Shown: positions 1 to 14,322, counted from the stretch's first letter. The stretch is 64,000 bases of DNA from Prosapia bicincta (GCA_036971475.1 JBAIZL010000008.1:9563263-9627262); one strand, 5' to 3'. Numbers and translations are program-made. The notes: generated by a model from the sequence alone, not told the origin.

Positions 1-782
1 TGTTACGAACTCTTTTGGATTAACCAACATTTTCTAGAGAAAGATCTGACGAGTGTAGGCCTGCAGTAGGGCTACCCGGTGAAAATGTGACGCGGAGCGT
101 TAAAAAAAACGTTTTACTTTACGATTTCACTAGCAGCAAACCAAAAGTCCTACAAACATGAAATAAAAAGAATATTAAAATCTAACAAATTATCTCAAAC
201 TTTTACGCTTACAAAACGTTTCTAACCAACAAATACGAAAAATTGTTTAGTAAGTTTTTTATGTTTCTTAAAGTGCAACTCTTAAATCTGATTTTTTAAC
301 GTCATTTCAAATACTAATATTTTACGTTTATGGTTTAATATTCTGACTGAGGGAATCGTGGTGCTTATACCTGGCAAGTTTCAATATTTAATTCCCACTC
401 TAAGTTGTTTAAACCTTGATTTAAGTGAAAGTTTTTATTAAATTTTGTGCACGGCACGGTATTGGACCCTCTTTCCCCAGCCAAGATGGCGAATTCCCCT
501 TCACGATCTCCCTATGTCTATTTCATTAGACGACTATATTTGTATTAAGTGTTCTGTGATTCAAGGGTGCTTCCGAAGTCGGATGGAGTATAGTTTTCAT
601 TCTAAGACGGTATGTAAATAAATGGCTATCTGACATACTTAGAGGCCTTTCTGTCCCGCTATAAATACAAAGGTTTGTGGACTACATTTTACCTATTATG
701 GTTTCGTTAAGATAGTAACTGCTAAAGATTCTAAAACTTGTAATATTCTTAGACCCCTTTGCCTATAGCATGCCGCTTCTAA
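1..782. other. Unannotated AT-rich sequence
   Basis: No reading frame, repeat or RNA gene is recognised here. An AAGATGGCG (ATG in good Kozak context) near 485 opens only a short frame with no matching splice donor, so it was not called as an exon. Confidence 0.5.
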
Positions 783-1850
783 AGTGACATCATAGGGTTA
801 TGTAAATATAAAAAGTAACATCATAGGGCTATGTAAATATAAAAAGTAACATCATAGGGGCTATGTAAATATATAAAGTAAAATCATAGGGTTATGTAAA
901 GATATAAAGTAACATCATATGGTTATATAAATATTAAAAGTACCATTAGAGGGTTATGCAATACATGAAATCACTTCAAAGGGTTATTTAGATTTATAAA
1001 GTAACATCATTTGCCTATGTAAATATATAAAGTAACATCATATGGTTATGTAAATATATAAAGTGACATCATAGGGTTATGCAATAAATGAAATCACCTC
1101 AGATGGTTATGTAGATATATAAAGTAACATCATATGTTTATGTAAATATATAAAAAGTAACAACATATGTTTATGTAAATATATAAAGTACCATCAGAGG
1201 GTTATGCAATAAATGAAATCACCTCAGATGGTTATGTAGATATATAAAGTAACATCATATGTTTATGTAAATATATAAAAAGTAACATCATATGGTTATG
1301 TAAATTTATAAAGTAACATCATATGTTTATGTAAATATATAAAGTACCATCAGAGGGTTATGCAATAAATGAAATCACCTCAGATGGTTATGTAGATATA
1401 TAAAGTAACATCATATGTTTATGTAAATATATAAAAAGTAACAACATATGTTTATGTAAATATATAAAGTACCATCAGAGGGTTATGCAATAAATGAAAT
1501 CACCTCAGATGGTTATGTAGATATATAAAGTAACATCATATGGTTATGTAAATATATAAAAAGTAACATCATATGGTTATGTAAATTTATAAAGTAACAT
1601 CATATGGTTATGTAAATATATAAAGTAATATCATATGGTTATTTAAATATATAAAGTAACATCAGAGGGTCATGTAATACATTAAATAATCTCAGAAGGT
1701 TATGTAAATATATCAAGTGACATCAGAGGGTTGTGTATACATTAACGTATTTTTATGTAAATATATGAAGTTAGAGGGTTAGTTAGATATTAATTAGCAA
1801 CGAGAATTGTATAAATATATAAATTAATATCAGAAGATTATATTAATATA
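783..1850. repeat. ~31-bp satellite array, left block
   Basis: Tandem monomers of about 30-31 bp are built on AAAGTAACATCATATGG followed by TTATGTAAATATAT. Some monomers differ (ACCATCAGAGGGTTATGCAA, then AAATCACCTCAGATGG), which makes a higher-order unit of several monomers repeated between about 1180 and 1560. Divergence rises towards 1720-1850. The same monomer family resumes at 3410-4620, so the two blocks look like one array with a foreign middle. Confidence 0.9.
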
Positions 1851-2639
1851 TAATGTACTAGCTTACCTGTCGAAGTACTAGCCTGTTGGTACAATGTCAG
1901 AAAAGAGGAATGTTAAGAAAACTCGTTATGAAAATATTAAATTAAAATTGTGTAATTTTTATGAAAATAGATTATTTACATTACATAAAGTTTTCAATAC
2001 ATATCTTGTCTTTATTCTATTTATTAATTTGAGTACTTTTAGATAGTTAAATCTCGCAATATGATACTTATCCATTTTTAAATTTAACGAAGAACTGTAT
2101 TCATGAGTTCTATCTTGTATTTTCGTGTTACTGAAAAACAACTAGGCCTTTAGCCCACTACCCATTGTATATGAAATCATTCGGCATTCTAGATTACTAA
2201 ATTTCAATTATTATTTCTAGAATTTAAGAGTCAAAATAATAAAGTAATTCGTGTTTTCTGCAGAAGAGAACAACAGCCAAAATCTGTGTTTATTACATTC
2301 AAATTATTTGTTATCACACAAAAGGGAGAACCTATGTTTTATACTAAATTAATTTGTTAAGATTTATTTTATAAATTATTATATTCATCAACTTATAATA
2401 TAAGTTAAAGACATTTTCGACTCAATAGAGTTATAAACTAATATTCTACAGTAAATAAATAAAAATAACTTTCGTTTTTAAACAACTGTTATGCAAACTA
2501 ACTTAGCATCCCCCGTCGCGACCCCACCCGTGTTGTAACTGAATTGAAATTGGAGTGTCATTAGTGCATGTAATATAATCTTTTGAAAATTTTATTTTAA
2601 AGAACTTCAAAGTAAATAACATTTTTTGTTTCTAAACCA
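1851..2639. other. AT-rich spacer inside the satellite
   Basis: No gene is seen. The segment separates the left satellite block from the Helitron helicase remnant and is probably part of the same inserted or decayed element. Two GTACTAGC copies near 1856 and 1876 could relate to a CTRRT-type Helitron end on the minus strand, but no terminal hairpin was recognised. Confidence 0.35.
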
Positions 2640-3090
2640 TTTTTTAAAAGAATAAACTAATTTACCTGCTTTTGATAGTCCCACATATAATTGTCCATGT
2701 AGAAACGTCAATCAATACCAACATATTGAAACTTGTATCATTGAGCCTTATTAATTGTAATAACGACCGAAGCTTAATGGGCAATTGAACTGGAAAGGTA
2801 AATCAGTAGGAATCACACGTATACTGTGTATAAAGGCAGTTTCTCCCGCTGCTGATCCAGCCTCGATAGCATTACTATGCATAACTTTTATTTGCACTCT
2901 CGTACAGTTACATAATTTTGGTGAGGTTAAATTACGTAATAATTCTACAGGAACTCCAACTTTATGTTGTAAGTTGGGTGGTGGAAAACCAGGAGGATTA
3001 AGTGAATTCAAAAATTCTTGTGGATCGTGAACAGCGTCTTCTAAACTCACAAAAGCATCAATAGATCCATACACTTTGTATTCTTCTATT
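2640..3090 (-). pseudogene. Helitron Rep/helicase C-terminal remnant
   Basis: The minus strand encodes the end of a PIF1-like helicase of the Helitron rolling-circle transposon type. Visible blocks in order are QEFLNSLNPPGFPP, NLQHKVGVPVELLRNL, KLCNCTRVQIKVMHSNAIEA, and then SDLPF-like TDLPFQF. After a frameshift there is TINKAQ (the helicase motif normally followed by GQ), and then HGQLYVGLSKAG, matching the family's HGQLYVALSR motif. The open part is 2751-3074. Downstream, frameshifts and stops break the last motifs, and the Rep nuclease and upstream helicase motifs are absent. In Helitrons this protein drives rolling-circle transposition. Here it is a dead fragment embedded in satellite DNA. 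Confidence 0.85.
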
Positions 3091-3410
3091 ACGAGATCTT
3101 AATATTGGTTATTCCAGATGCAGACACATTTCCCATCGGCCACTGTGACAAGCTTTGCGTGTTGCTGTATAGTACGCCATTCCTACGTGAAGTTGGCAAG
3201 GTAGTCCCATATTTTTTCCGCAATGGATTAAAAAGAATTGTTCTTCATATCACCTATGCCATTTCACGATCTTGCCAGTTTACATTTAAAACTATTGGTA
3301 AAGTAATTTTTAGATTTATGCGGCCAAACAAACAAACGCTGTATATATATATATATGTAATAGTATAATAGTAAGATAAGATATTTAAGATAACATAAAA
3401 GGGTTTTTAT
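3091..3410. other. Flank of Helitron remnant
   Basis: A weak + strand reading frame (3105-3368) runs into a TA tract and matches no family I recognise. The sequence is less AT-rich than its surroundings, which suggests it belongs to the same inserted element as the helicase fragment. Confidence 0.3.
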
Positions 3411-4620
<1,210 letters not shown>

Positions 4621-5440
4621 TTACTATTGCGTTCTTAAAATACACAAGCAATATCCTTTCAAAATTTCAAATGACAGTCTTTAACGTTTTTGGCGAAACG
4701 CAAAATAAAACCCAGTCAGATTATTGTCGTTTTTGTGTCAAAAAAACTTATAGAACAAGTTTCGAAAATTTGATTTTCATGTTAATCAACAACTGAATCT
4801 GTGGCCACGTCCTTTATGCGACGTGGACAGAATTCACGCGAAATGGCAGTCGAGGAGACACGTTTTCCAAGGACGCGCCTCTACCAAAACGCACGATTTT
4901 CTAGAACGTAAAGAAATCACAGAAAACCTTTGTTTACTTGCGAAAGCTGAGATGGAAAGCGAATTAAATGTAAGGGAACGAGATAGGAGTAGATAACAAC
5001 CTCGCGTGTACATTCATGACACTTTATTATGTATTATGTAATTGTATAGATAATCTTTACGTAATTTATCTTTTCTGTTTAGCATGCGTTAGAAATTGTA
5101 GAAAGTGTTCTACTTACCATGAGATTAAAGCAGTAAATAAAAACAAGTGAATTTAATAAATAGAAATCCACTTACACAAAGAGGATTACCTATTTCTTAG
5201 ACTTACTATATTCAGTTAGTTTGCCTCCGTCCTTCAAAATTTTCCACTTATATCTGTCAAGAACTATATGAATACGATTATTAAATTAGATAATGTTATT
5301 TGAGCATGCTATTAGTAACTGTTATAGAAGCTGTAGTGTGAGGTTACATTTTACTTTAAATGTGATTGTCAAAGGTGTTATTTTTTGTCGTTTATGCACA
5401 ACATTTAATCACTATACTACATCCCACCCCCATGGACAGC
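4621..5440. other. Unannotated sequence
   Basis: Single-copy looking sequence between two satellites. The part near 4800-5000 is relatively GC-rich (GTGGCCACGTCC, GACGCGCC), but no convincing coding frame or splice structure was seen. Confidence 0.4.
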
Positions 5441-8175
5441 AGACAGACATGTGTTTTTCACGTGATGAGCATGTGGGCTCTCCCTACATTCTTTCCACGT
5501 AATGAGTACGTGGATTGTCTCTCCATCCCTTGCATGTGATGAGTACGTGGACTTTCCCTTCATCCCTTTCAAGTGATGAGTCCGTAGACTTTCCCTAAAT
5601 TCCTTTCACGTGATGACTACCTCCTGGACTTTCCTTGCATCCCTTTTCACGCGATGAGTACGTGGATTGTCTCTCCATCCCTTGCATGTGATGAGTCCGT
5701 AGACTTTTCCTAAATTCCTTTCACGTGATGACTACCTCCTGGACGTTCCTTGCATCCCTTTTCACGCGATGAGTACGTGGATTGTCTCTCCATCCCTTGC
5801 ATGTGATGAGTACGTGGACTTTCCCTTCATCCCTTTCATGTGATGAGTCCGTAGACTTTTCCTAAATTCCTTTCACGTGATGACTACCTCCTGGACTTTC
5901 CTCGCATCCCTTTTCACGCGATGAGTACGTGGATTGTCTCTCCATCCCTTGCATGTGATGAGTACGTGGACTTTCCCTTCATCCCTTTCAAGTGATGAGT
6001 CCGTAGACTTTCCCTAAATTCCTTTCACGTGATGACTACCTCCTGGACTTTCCTCGCATCCCTTTTCACGCGATGAGTACGTGGATTGTCTCTCCATCCC
6101 TTGCATGTGATGAGTACGTGGACTTTCCCTTCATCCCTTTCAAGTGATGAGTACGTGGACTTTCCCTAAATTCCTTTCACGTGATGACTACCTCCTGGAC
6201 TTTCCTCGCATCCCTTTTCACGCGATGAGTACGTGGATTGTCTCTCCATCCCTTGCATGTGATGAGTACGTGGACTTTCCCTTCATCCCTTTCAAGTGAT
6301 GAGTACGTGGACTTTCCCTAAATTCCTTTCACGTGATGACTACCTCCTGGACTTTCCTCGCATCCCTTTTCATGCGATGAGTACGTGGATTGTCTCTCCA
6401 TCCCTTGCATGTGATGAGTACGTGGACTTTCCCTTCATCCCTTTCAAGTGATGAGTACGTGGACTTTCCCTAAATTCCTTTCACGTGATGACCCTGGACT
6501 TTCCTCGCATCCCTTTTCACGCGATGAGTACGTGGATTGTCTCTCCATCCCTCTCATGTGATGAGTACGTGGACTTTCCCTTCATCCCTTTCAAGTGATG
6601 AGTACGTGGACTTTCCCTAAATTCCTTTCACGTGATGACTACCTCCTGGACTTTCCTCGCATCCCTTTTCACGCGATGAGTACGTGGATTGTCTCTCCAT
6701 CCCTCTCATGTGATGAGTACGTGGACTTTCCCTTTATCCCTTTCAAGTGATGAGTACGTGGACTTTCCCTAAATTCCTTTCACGTGATGACTACCTCCTG
6801 GACTTTCCTCGCATCCCTTTTCACGCGATGAGTACGTGGATTGTCTCTCCATCCCTCTCATGTGATGAGTACGTGGACTTTCCCTTCATCCCTTTCATGT
6901 GATGAGTCCGTAGACTTTCCCTAAATTCCTTTCACGTGATGACTACCTCCTGGACTTTCCTTGCATCCCTTTTCACGCGATGAGTACGTGGATTGTCTCT
7001 CCATCCCTCTCATGTGATGAGTACGTGGACTTTCCCTTCATCCCTTTCATGTGATGAGTCCGTAGACTTTTCCTAAATTCCTTTCACGTGATGACTACCT
7101 CCTGGACTTTCCTTGCATCCCTTTTCACGCGATGAGTACGTGGATTGTCTCTCCATCCCTTGCATGTGATGAGTACGTGGACTTTCCCTTCATCCCTTTC
7201 ATGTGATGAGTACGTGGACTTTCCCTTCATCCCTTTAATGTGATGAGTCCGTAGACGTTTCCTAAATTCCTTTCACGTGATGATTACCTCCTGGACTTTC
7301 CTTGCACCCCTTTTCGCGCGATGAGTACGTGGATTGTCTCTCCATCCCTCTCATGTGATGAGTACGTGGACTTTCCCTTCATCCCTTTCATGTGATGAGT
7401 ACGTGGACTTTCCCTTCATCCCTTTAATGTGATGAGTCCGTAGACTTTTCCTAAATTCCTTTCACGTGATGACTACCTCCTGGACGTTCCTTGCATCCCT
7501 TTTCACGTGATGAGTACGTGGATTGTCTCTCCATCCCTTGCATGTGATGAGTCCGTAGACTTTTCCTAAATTCCTTTCACGTGATGACTACCTCCTGGAC
7601 GTTCCTTGCATCCCTTTTCACGCGATGAGTACGTGGATTGTCTCTCCATCCCTTGCATGTGATGAGTCCGTAGACTTTTCCTAAATTCCTTTCACGTGAT
7701 GACTACCTCCTGGACGTTCCTTGCATCCCTTTTCACGCGATGAGTACGTGGATTGTCTCTCCATCCCTTGCATGTGATGAGTACGTGGACTTTCCCTTCA
7801 TCCCTTTCATGTGATGAGTCCGTAGACTTTTCCTAAATTCCTTTCACGTGATGACTACCTCCTGGACTTTCCTCGCATCCCTTTTCACGCGATGAGTACG
7901 TGGATTGTTTCTCCATCCCTTGCATGTGATGAGTACGTGGACTTTCCCTTCATCTCTTTAATGTGATGAGTCCGTAGACTTTTCCTAAATTCCTTTCACG
8001 TGATGACTACCTCCTGGACTTTCCTTGCATCCCTTTTCACGCGATGAGTACGTGGATTGTCTCTCCATCCCTTTCACGTGATGATCACGTGGACTCTTCC
8101 TTTATCCATTTTATGTGATGGGTACGCGAACTCTCCATCCATCTATTTCACGTGAAGAGTACGTGATTTTTATTT
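5441..8175. repeat. 37-bp satellite with ~153-bp higher-order unit
   Basis: About 70 monomers of 37 bp of the type GTGATGAGTACGTGGA plus a CT-rich half (CTTTCCCTTCATCCCTTTCA). Four monomer types alternate: CACGCGATGAGTACGTGG, GCATGTGATGAGTACGTGG, AAGTGATGAGTCCGTAGA, and CACGTGATGACTACCTCCTGG, which has a ~5-bp insertion. Together they give a higher-order unit near 153 bp, repeated about 17 times with few changes. Each unit holds several ACGTG cores and usually one palindromic TCACGTGA. The array is non-coding; there is no long frame. Confidence 0.95.
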
Positions 8176-9189
8176 TATCCGATCATAATGTAATTACAAT
8201 ATTAAACCAAAGGTAAGAAATAAATTGAAAAAAATCGAATCAATCAATCGAATTAGTAAAGGTACTAATTATATATGCCCTTACAATTAGTACAAACATT
8301 GTGTAGATCAATAATGTGGTTGATGTGTTCATACAGCTGTCGATTTCATAGAATGACACAGCCTAATTGTGAACATAAAGGTTGCAAATCAGTCGATGTA
8401 TTCAGTTCAGATTGTGTTTTACAGTTGGATGCTCTGTTATAGAAAGGTTACTCACAATTTTGTCGTCGAACTTGAGTCCAGGCTCATAATAATGGATCCA
8501 GAAATCCAATAAAGAAAAATCCATTTCCTTCGTGTGAAATACGATTGGGATTGCTAGGAACGAGAAGCTAATTTCACGTCCCGTTATTTGTGCTGGTCCG
8601 TTACTTGTTTGTCGTAACGTCTCGTACTCATTTTTCGACAATTCCATTGTCACAACAGTTTGTTTACTGGAATGAACTCGTACATGTTTAATTTGATATA
8701 GTGATGATGTTGAAACAAGAACTGTTTGGAGATCAGATAAACTTATTCCTCCTCTTAATCAGTTAATAAACTAGTTGCTAGTTCAAATGAGTCGGCCAGA
8801 TAGTCTAAACATTTGCATATAAATTTCATTTGGTTTTATCTTTGAAGAAATATTGAACTTTCGAGAGGATGAATACAATTCCGATTAATAACTTTATTTA
8901 TGTACTTGTGTAATTGTATACCTTACTCCTATTAGATGAATTACATTGCTCTGAAGTACTGAGTTCCTAATAATTACAGTCAATGAGTAAATTAATGGTT
9001 AGACATTGTGAGTGTGTTTTTAAACTCCCATTTTCGTAAGTATCTGAAACGAACTCTCTTAGTCTGTTACTCTTATAAAAATGCACGTTATATTAATCCA
9101 ACACCGCTGTTTATTGAGTTAGGGTATAATTGTAGTGTAAGCTTATAGTTGTTTTTATTAACTTACTCAGTTAATGCTAATCATTACTC
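8176..9189. other. Unannotated AT-rich sequence
   Basis: A minus-strand frame at 8402-8653 (83 codons) has ordinary composition but no recognised domain, and I could not find flanking splice sites that make it an exon. No repeat or RNA gene was recognised. Confidence 0.4.
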
Positions 9190-9265
9190 AACGGCCAGTG
9201 GCGGATCCAGATAAATATTTTGGGAAGGGACTGTGGGTGGGGAGGAATAGAGGCCAAAGTCCGGA
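9190..9265 (+). mobile_element. Possible hAT-type terminal fragment
   Basis: CAGTGGCGGATCCAG at about 9196 resembles a terminal inverted repeat common among hAT-like elements and their MITEs, and it is followed by a G-rich stretch typical of such ends. No matching opposite end or target duplication was found, so this is at most one end of a broken element. Confidence 0.35.
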
Positions 9266-9469
9266 AAATATTTAGGAAATACGGAAGGAAACTCTGTGAC
9301 ATTATACAATCTTTAATTAGTCTCACTTACCATGTACTAAAACGTATTAGGTTTTCAGGTTTATGAGTAGCCTACATTATTTGTACTTTTTACATCATGG
9401 TGTATATGAAGACTATCCGCCAAGCGAATACTGCAATAGCCCCCCATTTCAGTTTATGTCAGAAAACCA

Positions 9470-9937
9470 CATATTTATTACATTCTGGGTGGGCATATTT
9501 ATTACATTCTGGGTGGGCATATTTATTACATTCTGGGCGGGCATATTTATTACATTCCGGGTGGGCATATTTATTACATTCTGGGTGGGCATATTTATTA
9601 CATTCTGGGCGGGCATATTTATTACATTCTGGGTGGGCATATTTATTACATTCTGGGTGGGCATATTTATTACATTCTGGGTGGGCATATTTATTACATT
9701 TTGGGTGGGCATATTTATTACATTCTGGGTGGGCATATTTATTACATCCTGGGTGGGCATATTTATTACATCCTGGGTGGGCATATTTATTACATTCTGG
9801 GTGGGCATATTTATTACATTCTGGGTGGGCATATTTATTACATTCTGGATGGGCATATTTATTACATTCTGGGTGGGCATATTCATTACATTCTGGGTAG
9901 GCATATTTATTACATTCTGGGTGGGCATATTTATTAA
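9470..9937. repeat. 24-bp satellite, ~19 copies
   Basis: Monomer is TTCTGGGTGGGCATATTTAT plus TACA, with scattered single-base changes (GGGCGGGC, CCGGGTGG, ATCCTGG). Because 24 is a multiple of three, all frames that lack a stop in one unit stay open. The repetitive frames on both strands follow from this and are not genes. Confidence 0.97.
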
Positions 9938-10525
9938 TAATTATAGTGATTAATGTGGGTTTGTAAACATATTCTACTAATTAATAACTAGATGTAAATC
10001 AGGGATGAAACGCCAAACGCAAACATCAGGAATGTCATTATATTTTACATATATACTGTTATTTTAAAGTTTTAAGTTTTCAATGTTCCATGTTTGGCAG
10101 AGGGTTGCTTGAGCCCCAAAAGGATGATATTTTGTTGTTAACAATAAATCATGCAAACTTTTGCGATCTTTCTAATGATATAACGCCCTGTCTTTGCCGT
10201 ATAGGTATGACACCATACAGTTATCCGATTGGTCGTGCTAGAAATATTAATTTGGTCTTTAGAGTTTTACATACATTGTTTTATGCAACTTGTGCAGTAT
10301 TGGAGCTGCTAGCAATAAAAATAAATGGACGGGCAACCTTCAGTGGATATCCGTCTTTAATACGCCAGAGTTGAACGTATCGTCGAAGGTCGAGGCTATT
10401 TTTGTATTTCCGGCGTCTCATGGTCCATTGGTTCCTCTTCCTACGTGAGCAGTGATACATTGCACATCGTGGTCAACACATCTATACGGTGAATATATTC
10501 AACGTGTTTATGTCGTGCGAAAGGT
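9938..10525. other. Unannotated sequence
   Basis: A + strand frame at 10090-10374 (94 codons) shows no recognised domain. Nothing else was recognised between the two satellites. Confidence 0.35.
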
Positions 10526-12178
10526 TTGAAAGCTAGGATATTGGAAGCTCAATGAAAGCTAGGAGATTGGACAAGTCACTGAAACCCAGGAAATTTAACA
10601 GAAGGTTGAAAGCTAGATTGGGCAAGTCAATGAAAGATAGGGATTGAACAAGTCAATGAAAGCTAGGAGACTGGACCAGCTAATGAAAGCTAAGAAATTG
10701 GACAAGTCAATGAAAGCTAGGAGATTGGATAAATCGTTGAAAGCTAGGGAGAGGATTGGACAAGTCAATGAAAGATAGGAGATTGGACCAGCTAATGAAA
10801 GCTAAGCGATTGGACAAGTCAATGAAAGCTAGGAGATTGGATAAATCGTTGAAAGATAGGGAGAGGATTGGACAAGTCAATGAAAGATAGGAGATTGGAC
10901 AAGTCAATGAAAGACATGAGATTGGGCAAGTCAATGAAAGATAGGGATTGAACAAGTCAATGAAAGCTAGGAGACTGGACCAGCTAATGAAAGCTAAGAA
11001 ATTGGACAAGTCAATGAAAGCTAGGAGATTGGATAAATCGTTGAAAGCTAGGGAGAGGATTGGACAAGTCAATGAAAGATAGGAGATTGGACCAGCTAAT
11101 GAAAGCTAAGCGATTGGACAAGTCAATGAAAGCTAGGAGATTGTATAAATCGTTGAAAGCTAGGGAGAGGATTGAACAAGTCAATGAAAGCTAGAAGATT
11201 GGATAAACCGTTGAAAGCTAGGGAGATGATTGGACAAGTCAATGAAAGCTAGGAGATTGGACAAGTCAATGAAAGACAGGAGATTGGGCAAGTCAATGAA
11301 AGATAGGAGATTGGACAAGTCAATGAAAGCTAGGAGATTGTATAAATCGTTGAAAGCTAGGAAGAGGATTGGACAAGTCAATGAAAGATAGGAGATTGGA
11401 CCAGCTAATGAAAGCTAAGCGATTGGACAAGTCAATGAAAGCTAGGAGATTGTATAAATCGTTGAAAGCTAGGGAGAGGATTGAACAAGTCAATGAAAGC
11501 TAGAAGATTGGATAAACCGTTGAAAGCTAGGGAGAGGATTGGACAAGTCAATGAAAGCTAGGAGATTGGACAAGTCAATGAAAGACAGGAGATTGGGCAA
11601 GTCAATGAAAGATAGGAGATTGAACAAGTCAATGAAAGCTAGGAGATTGGACCAGCTAATGAAAGCTAAGCGATTGGACAAGTCAATGAAAGCTAGGAGA
11701 TTGCATAAATCGTTGAAAGTTAGGGAGAGGATTGGACAAGTCAATGAAAGATAGGAGATTGGACAAGTCAATGAAAGCTAGGAGACTGGACCAGCTAATG
11801 AAAGCTAAGAAATTGGACAAGTCAATGAAAGCTAGGATATTGGATAAATCACTGAAAGCCAAGAAATTTAGCAGGACGTTGAAAGCTAGGGAGAGGATTG
11901 GACAAGTCAAGCTAATCGATTGGACAAGTCAATGAAAGCTAGGAGATTGGATAAATCGTTGAAAGCTAGGGAGAGGATTGGACAAGTCAATGAAAGATAG
12001 GAGATTGAACAAGTCAATGAAAGCTAGGAGATTGGACCAGCTAATTAAAGCTAAGCGATTGGACAAGTCAATGAAAGCTAGGAGATTGGATAAACCGTTG
12101 AAAGCTAGAGGATTGGACGAGGCAATGAAAGCTAGGAGATTGGATAAACCTTTGAAAGCTAGGGGATTGAGGAAGTAA
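10526..12178. repeat. 27-bp satellite with ~305-310 bp higher-order unit
   Basis: Monomer is AAAGCTAGGAGATTGG plus ACAAGTCAATG (27 bp). Marked variants (ACCAGCTAATG, ATAAATCGTTG, GGGAGAGGATTGG) recur at offsets of about 304-309 bp, for example GGGAGAGG at 10747 and 11051, or TTGAACAAGTCAATG at 11172 and 11481. About 60 monomers are present. The 9-codon periodicity keeps short frames open on both strands; none is taken as a gene. Confidence 0.95.
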
Positions 12179-13080
12179 TTTCCTGTTATGTGTAAATCTG
12201 TAAAACGTTCTCAGATTAAAAGTGTTTTTGAAATTTTGTTCAACTATTTAAATATTTCACGGAATAATTTTAAAAATATGTTTTTATCAGTCGTGAATGT
12301 GTATTAAAAATATATTTCCAATTTAAAGTACATTAATGTAATTGATAATTGTCTTTACTGCTATACAAGTTCGCTTTGTGCGTTGTTACGTAGTGAAGGG
12401 TATTGAGTTAGCTAATGGGAGGTTTATCAGCACGAACCGTCAAGGCTATGTACACATAATACAGTATAGGCAAACATTACAGCTATGGAGGTAATCTCAT
12501 TCCTAATTCGGCCTCAGATTGTTGAGCCTGCTTTTAACAAATACTGACAAAAAATCAATTGTTTGACGACTAAAGCCCGTAGCAGATATGGGTGCAGTTT
12601 TATCATAGCTTGCTGTGATACGCCACGCACTGTTCTTAGAATGAAGGGTAAACTAAAAGCAAACGGGAAATTGAAAATCCAGTCTGATATTTGCACGACT
12701 TTTGGTGTATTCACAAGTAGCTGTTCGTGTTAGGAATAACACCGCAGTGTTCCTCCGCACTACATTCATATTGCGGTAGACTTCATTTACCTGTAATACG
12801 AGCTACGAGCTACTTTAAACGCCAAGTCAAGAAATACAGCTTAACATGGACCTTAACCTTGATCATTAAACTCTTTTTCAATTCTTTATATATATAATGA
12901 AAAAAATATGTAGAAAAGAAATATATGTAAAAAATTGTCGAACTTTGAAAAGATTTTGTATACGAAAAAAATGTTTTGATATTTTGCATTACACTTAAAT
13001 TGCCTCAGCGAATCGTTATTTGTTAAGCACAATAGTTTGACATAATTAATAATAGATAGTTTTTCTCAGCTTTACTTATC
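12179..13080. other. Unannotated AT-rich sequence
   Basis: No gene or RNA was recognised. A short minus-strand frame at 12514-12714 has no family match that I can see. Confidence 0.4.
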
Positions 13081-13082
13081 GC

Positions 13083-13703
13083 CAGTTTTATTAGATTACA
13101 GTCAGCTTTATTAGATTAACTTCAGCTTTATGACATTAACGTCAGCTTTATTATATTAACGTCAATTTCATAAAATTAACGTCAGCTCTATTAAATTATA
13201 GTCAGTTTTATTAAATTAACGTTAGCTTTATAATTAACGGCAGCTTTATTACATTAACGTTAACTTTATTAATTAACGTCAACTCTATTAAATTAACGTC
13301 AGCCTTATTAAATTAATTTCAGCTTTATTAAATTAATCTCGGTTTTATTACATTAACGTTAACTTTATTAATTAACCTCAACTCTATTAAATTAACGTCA
13401 GCCTTTTTAAATTAATTTCAGCTTTATTAAATTAACGTCAGCTTTATTACATTAACATTAACTTTATTAATTAACCTCAACTCTATTAAATTAACGTCAG
13501 CCTTATTAAATTAATTTCAGCTTTATTAAATTAATCTCGGTTTTATTACATTAACGTTAACTTTATTAATTAACCTCAACTCTATTAAATTAACGTCAGC
13601 CTTATTAAATTAATTTCAGCTTTATTAAACTAATGTCGGTTTTATTAAATTAACGTCAACTTTACTAAGTTAACGTCAGCTGTATTAAAAGACGTCAGTT
13701 TTA
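13083..13703. repeat. 20-bp satellite with 99-bp higher-order unit
   Basis: Monomer is near CAGCTTTATTAAATTAACGT, with diverged copies. The variant CATTAACGTTAACTTTATTA recurs at 13252, 13351, 13450 (one change) and 13549, exactly 99 bp apart, so five monomers form one higher-order unit. TTAA-rich and non-coding. Confidence 0.93.
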
Positions 13704-14322
13704 TTTAATAAGTTGATGAAGGATCATTACTGCTGATTATAATTAAATTAACATTTTTCTTGGGAAAAATATGTTTAGTCCATGAAGTAGCGTACACGGG
13801 CATTTGGTCTCATTGTTTTACGATCAACTTTTTTTTAAATTTATAAATAAATCAACTTGTTTTATTTAAAATATTTTTTATTTCGAACATCTTTTCTCAG
13901 AACAGTATGAAAACCATATTGTCTTAATAAGTATTAAGTTGCCAAAGTAACTATAAAACTGGGCAACGTTAACATATTTCCTGAAAAGTATATGAAAGTG
14001 GACTCTTCCTTATTTTTTCCTGCACTCTTCAAGTGCTTTTTAACGAACTTTTTACTTAATTTTTTAATAACAACAGCTTGAACGTACTTCTATACGGAAG
14101 ATTTGATGAGAGATATCAATTAGCCCTAAATAAAGTTAAATTATTTTAGTCTGAAATCTTTGTCATTTTTCTCTTACCAGTACTTTCCAATCTTTGAAGA
14201 AGTCTTTTTTGTTTTTTGTCTTACAGAGTTTTTGGCAATATTTTTAAAATTTTCAGTCCTGGATTTAACAAATTTAAAATTACAGAGCGATGTAGTCTGT
14301 ATTTCCCGGTCTCTCTCTCTCT

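Noticed and set aside
485..540. ATG in good Kozak context as a possible BNIP3 first exon
   Set aside because: The frame has no similarity to the BNIP3 N-terminus, and no GT donor in the required phase follows.
5441..8175. CRISPR-like array
   Set aside because: The regular repeats have no unique spacers; variants are higher-order satellite monomers in a eukaryotic genome.
8402..8653. Minus-strand 83-codon frame
   Set aside because: Ordinary composition but no recognised domain, no clear splice sites and no second exon found.
9363..9953. Hydrophobic repeat protein (FITFWVGI) of 196 codons
   Set aside because: A 24-bp satellite is open in several frames on both strands. No evidence of selection on one frame.
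10090..10374. Plus-strand 94-codon frame
   Set aside because: No recognised domain; one of many chance frames at this length in 64 kb.
10707..12178. Several Leu- or Lys-rich frames of 66-121 codons
   Set aside because: 27-bp satellite translated in frame; frames break at every indel.
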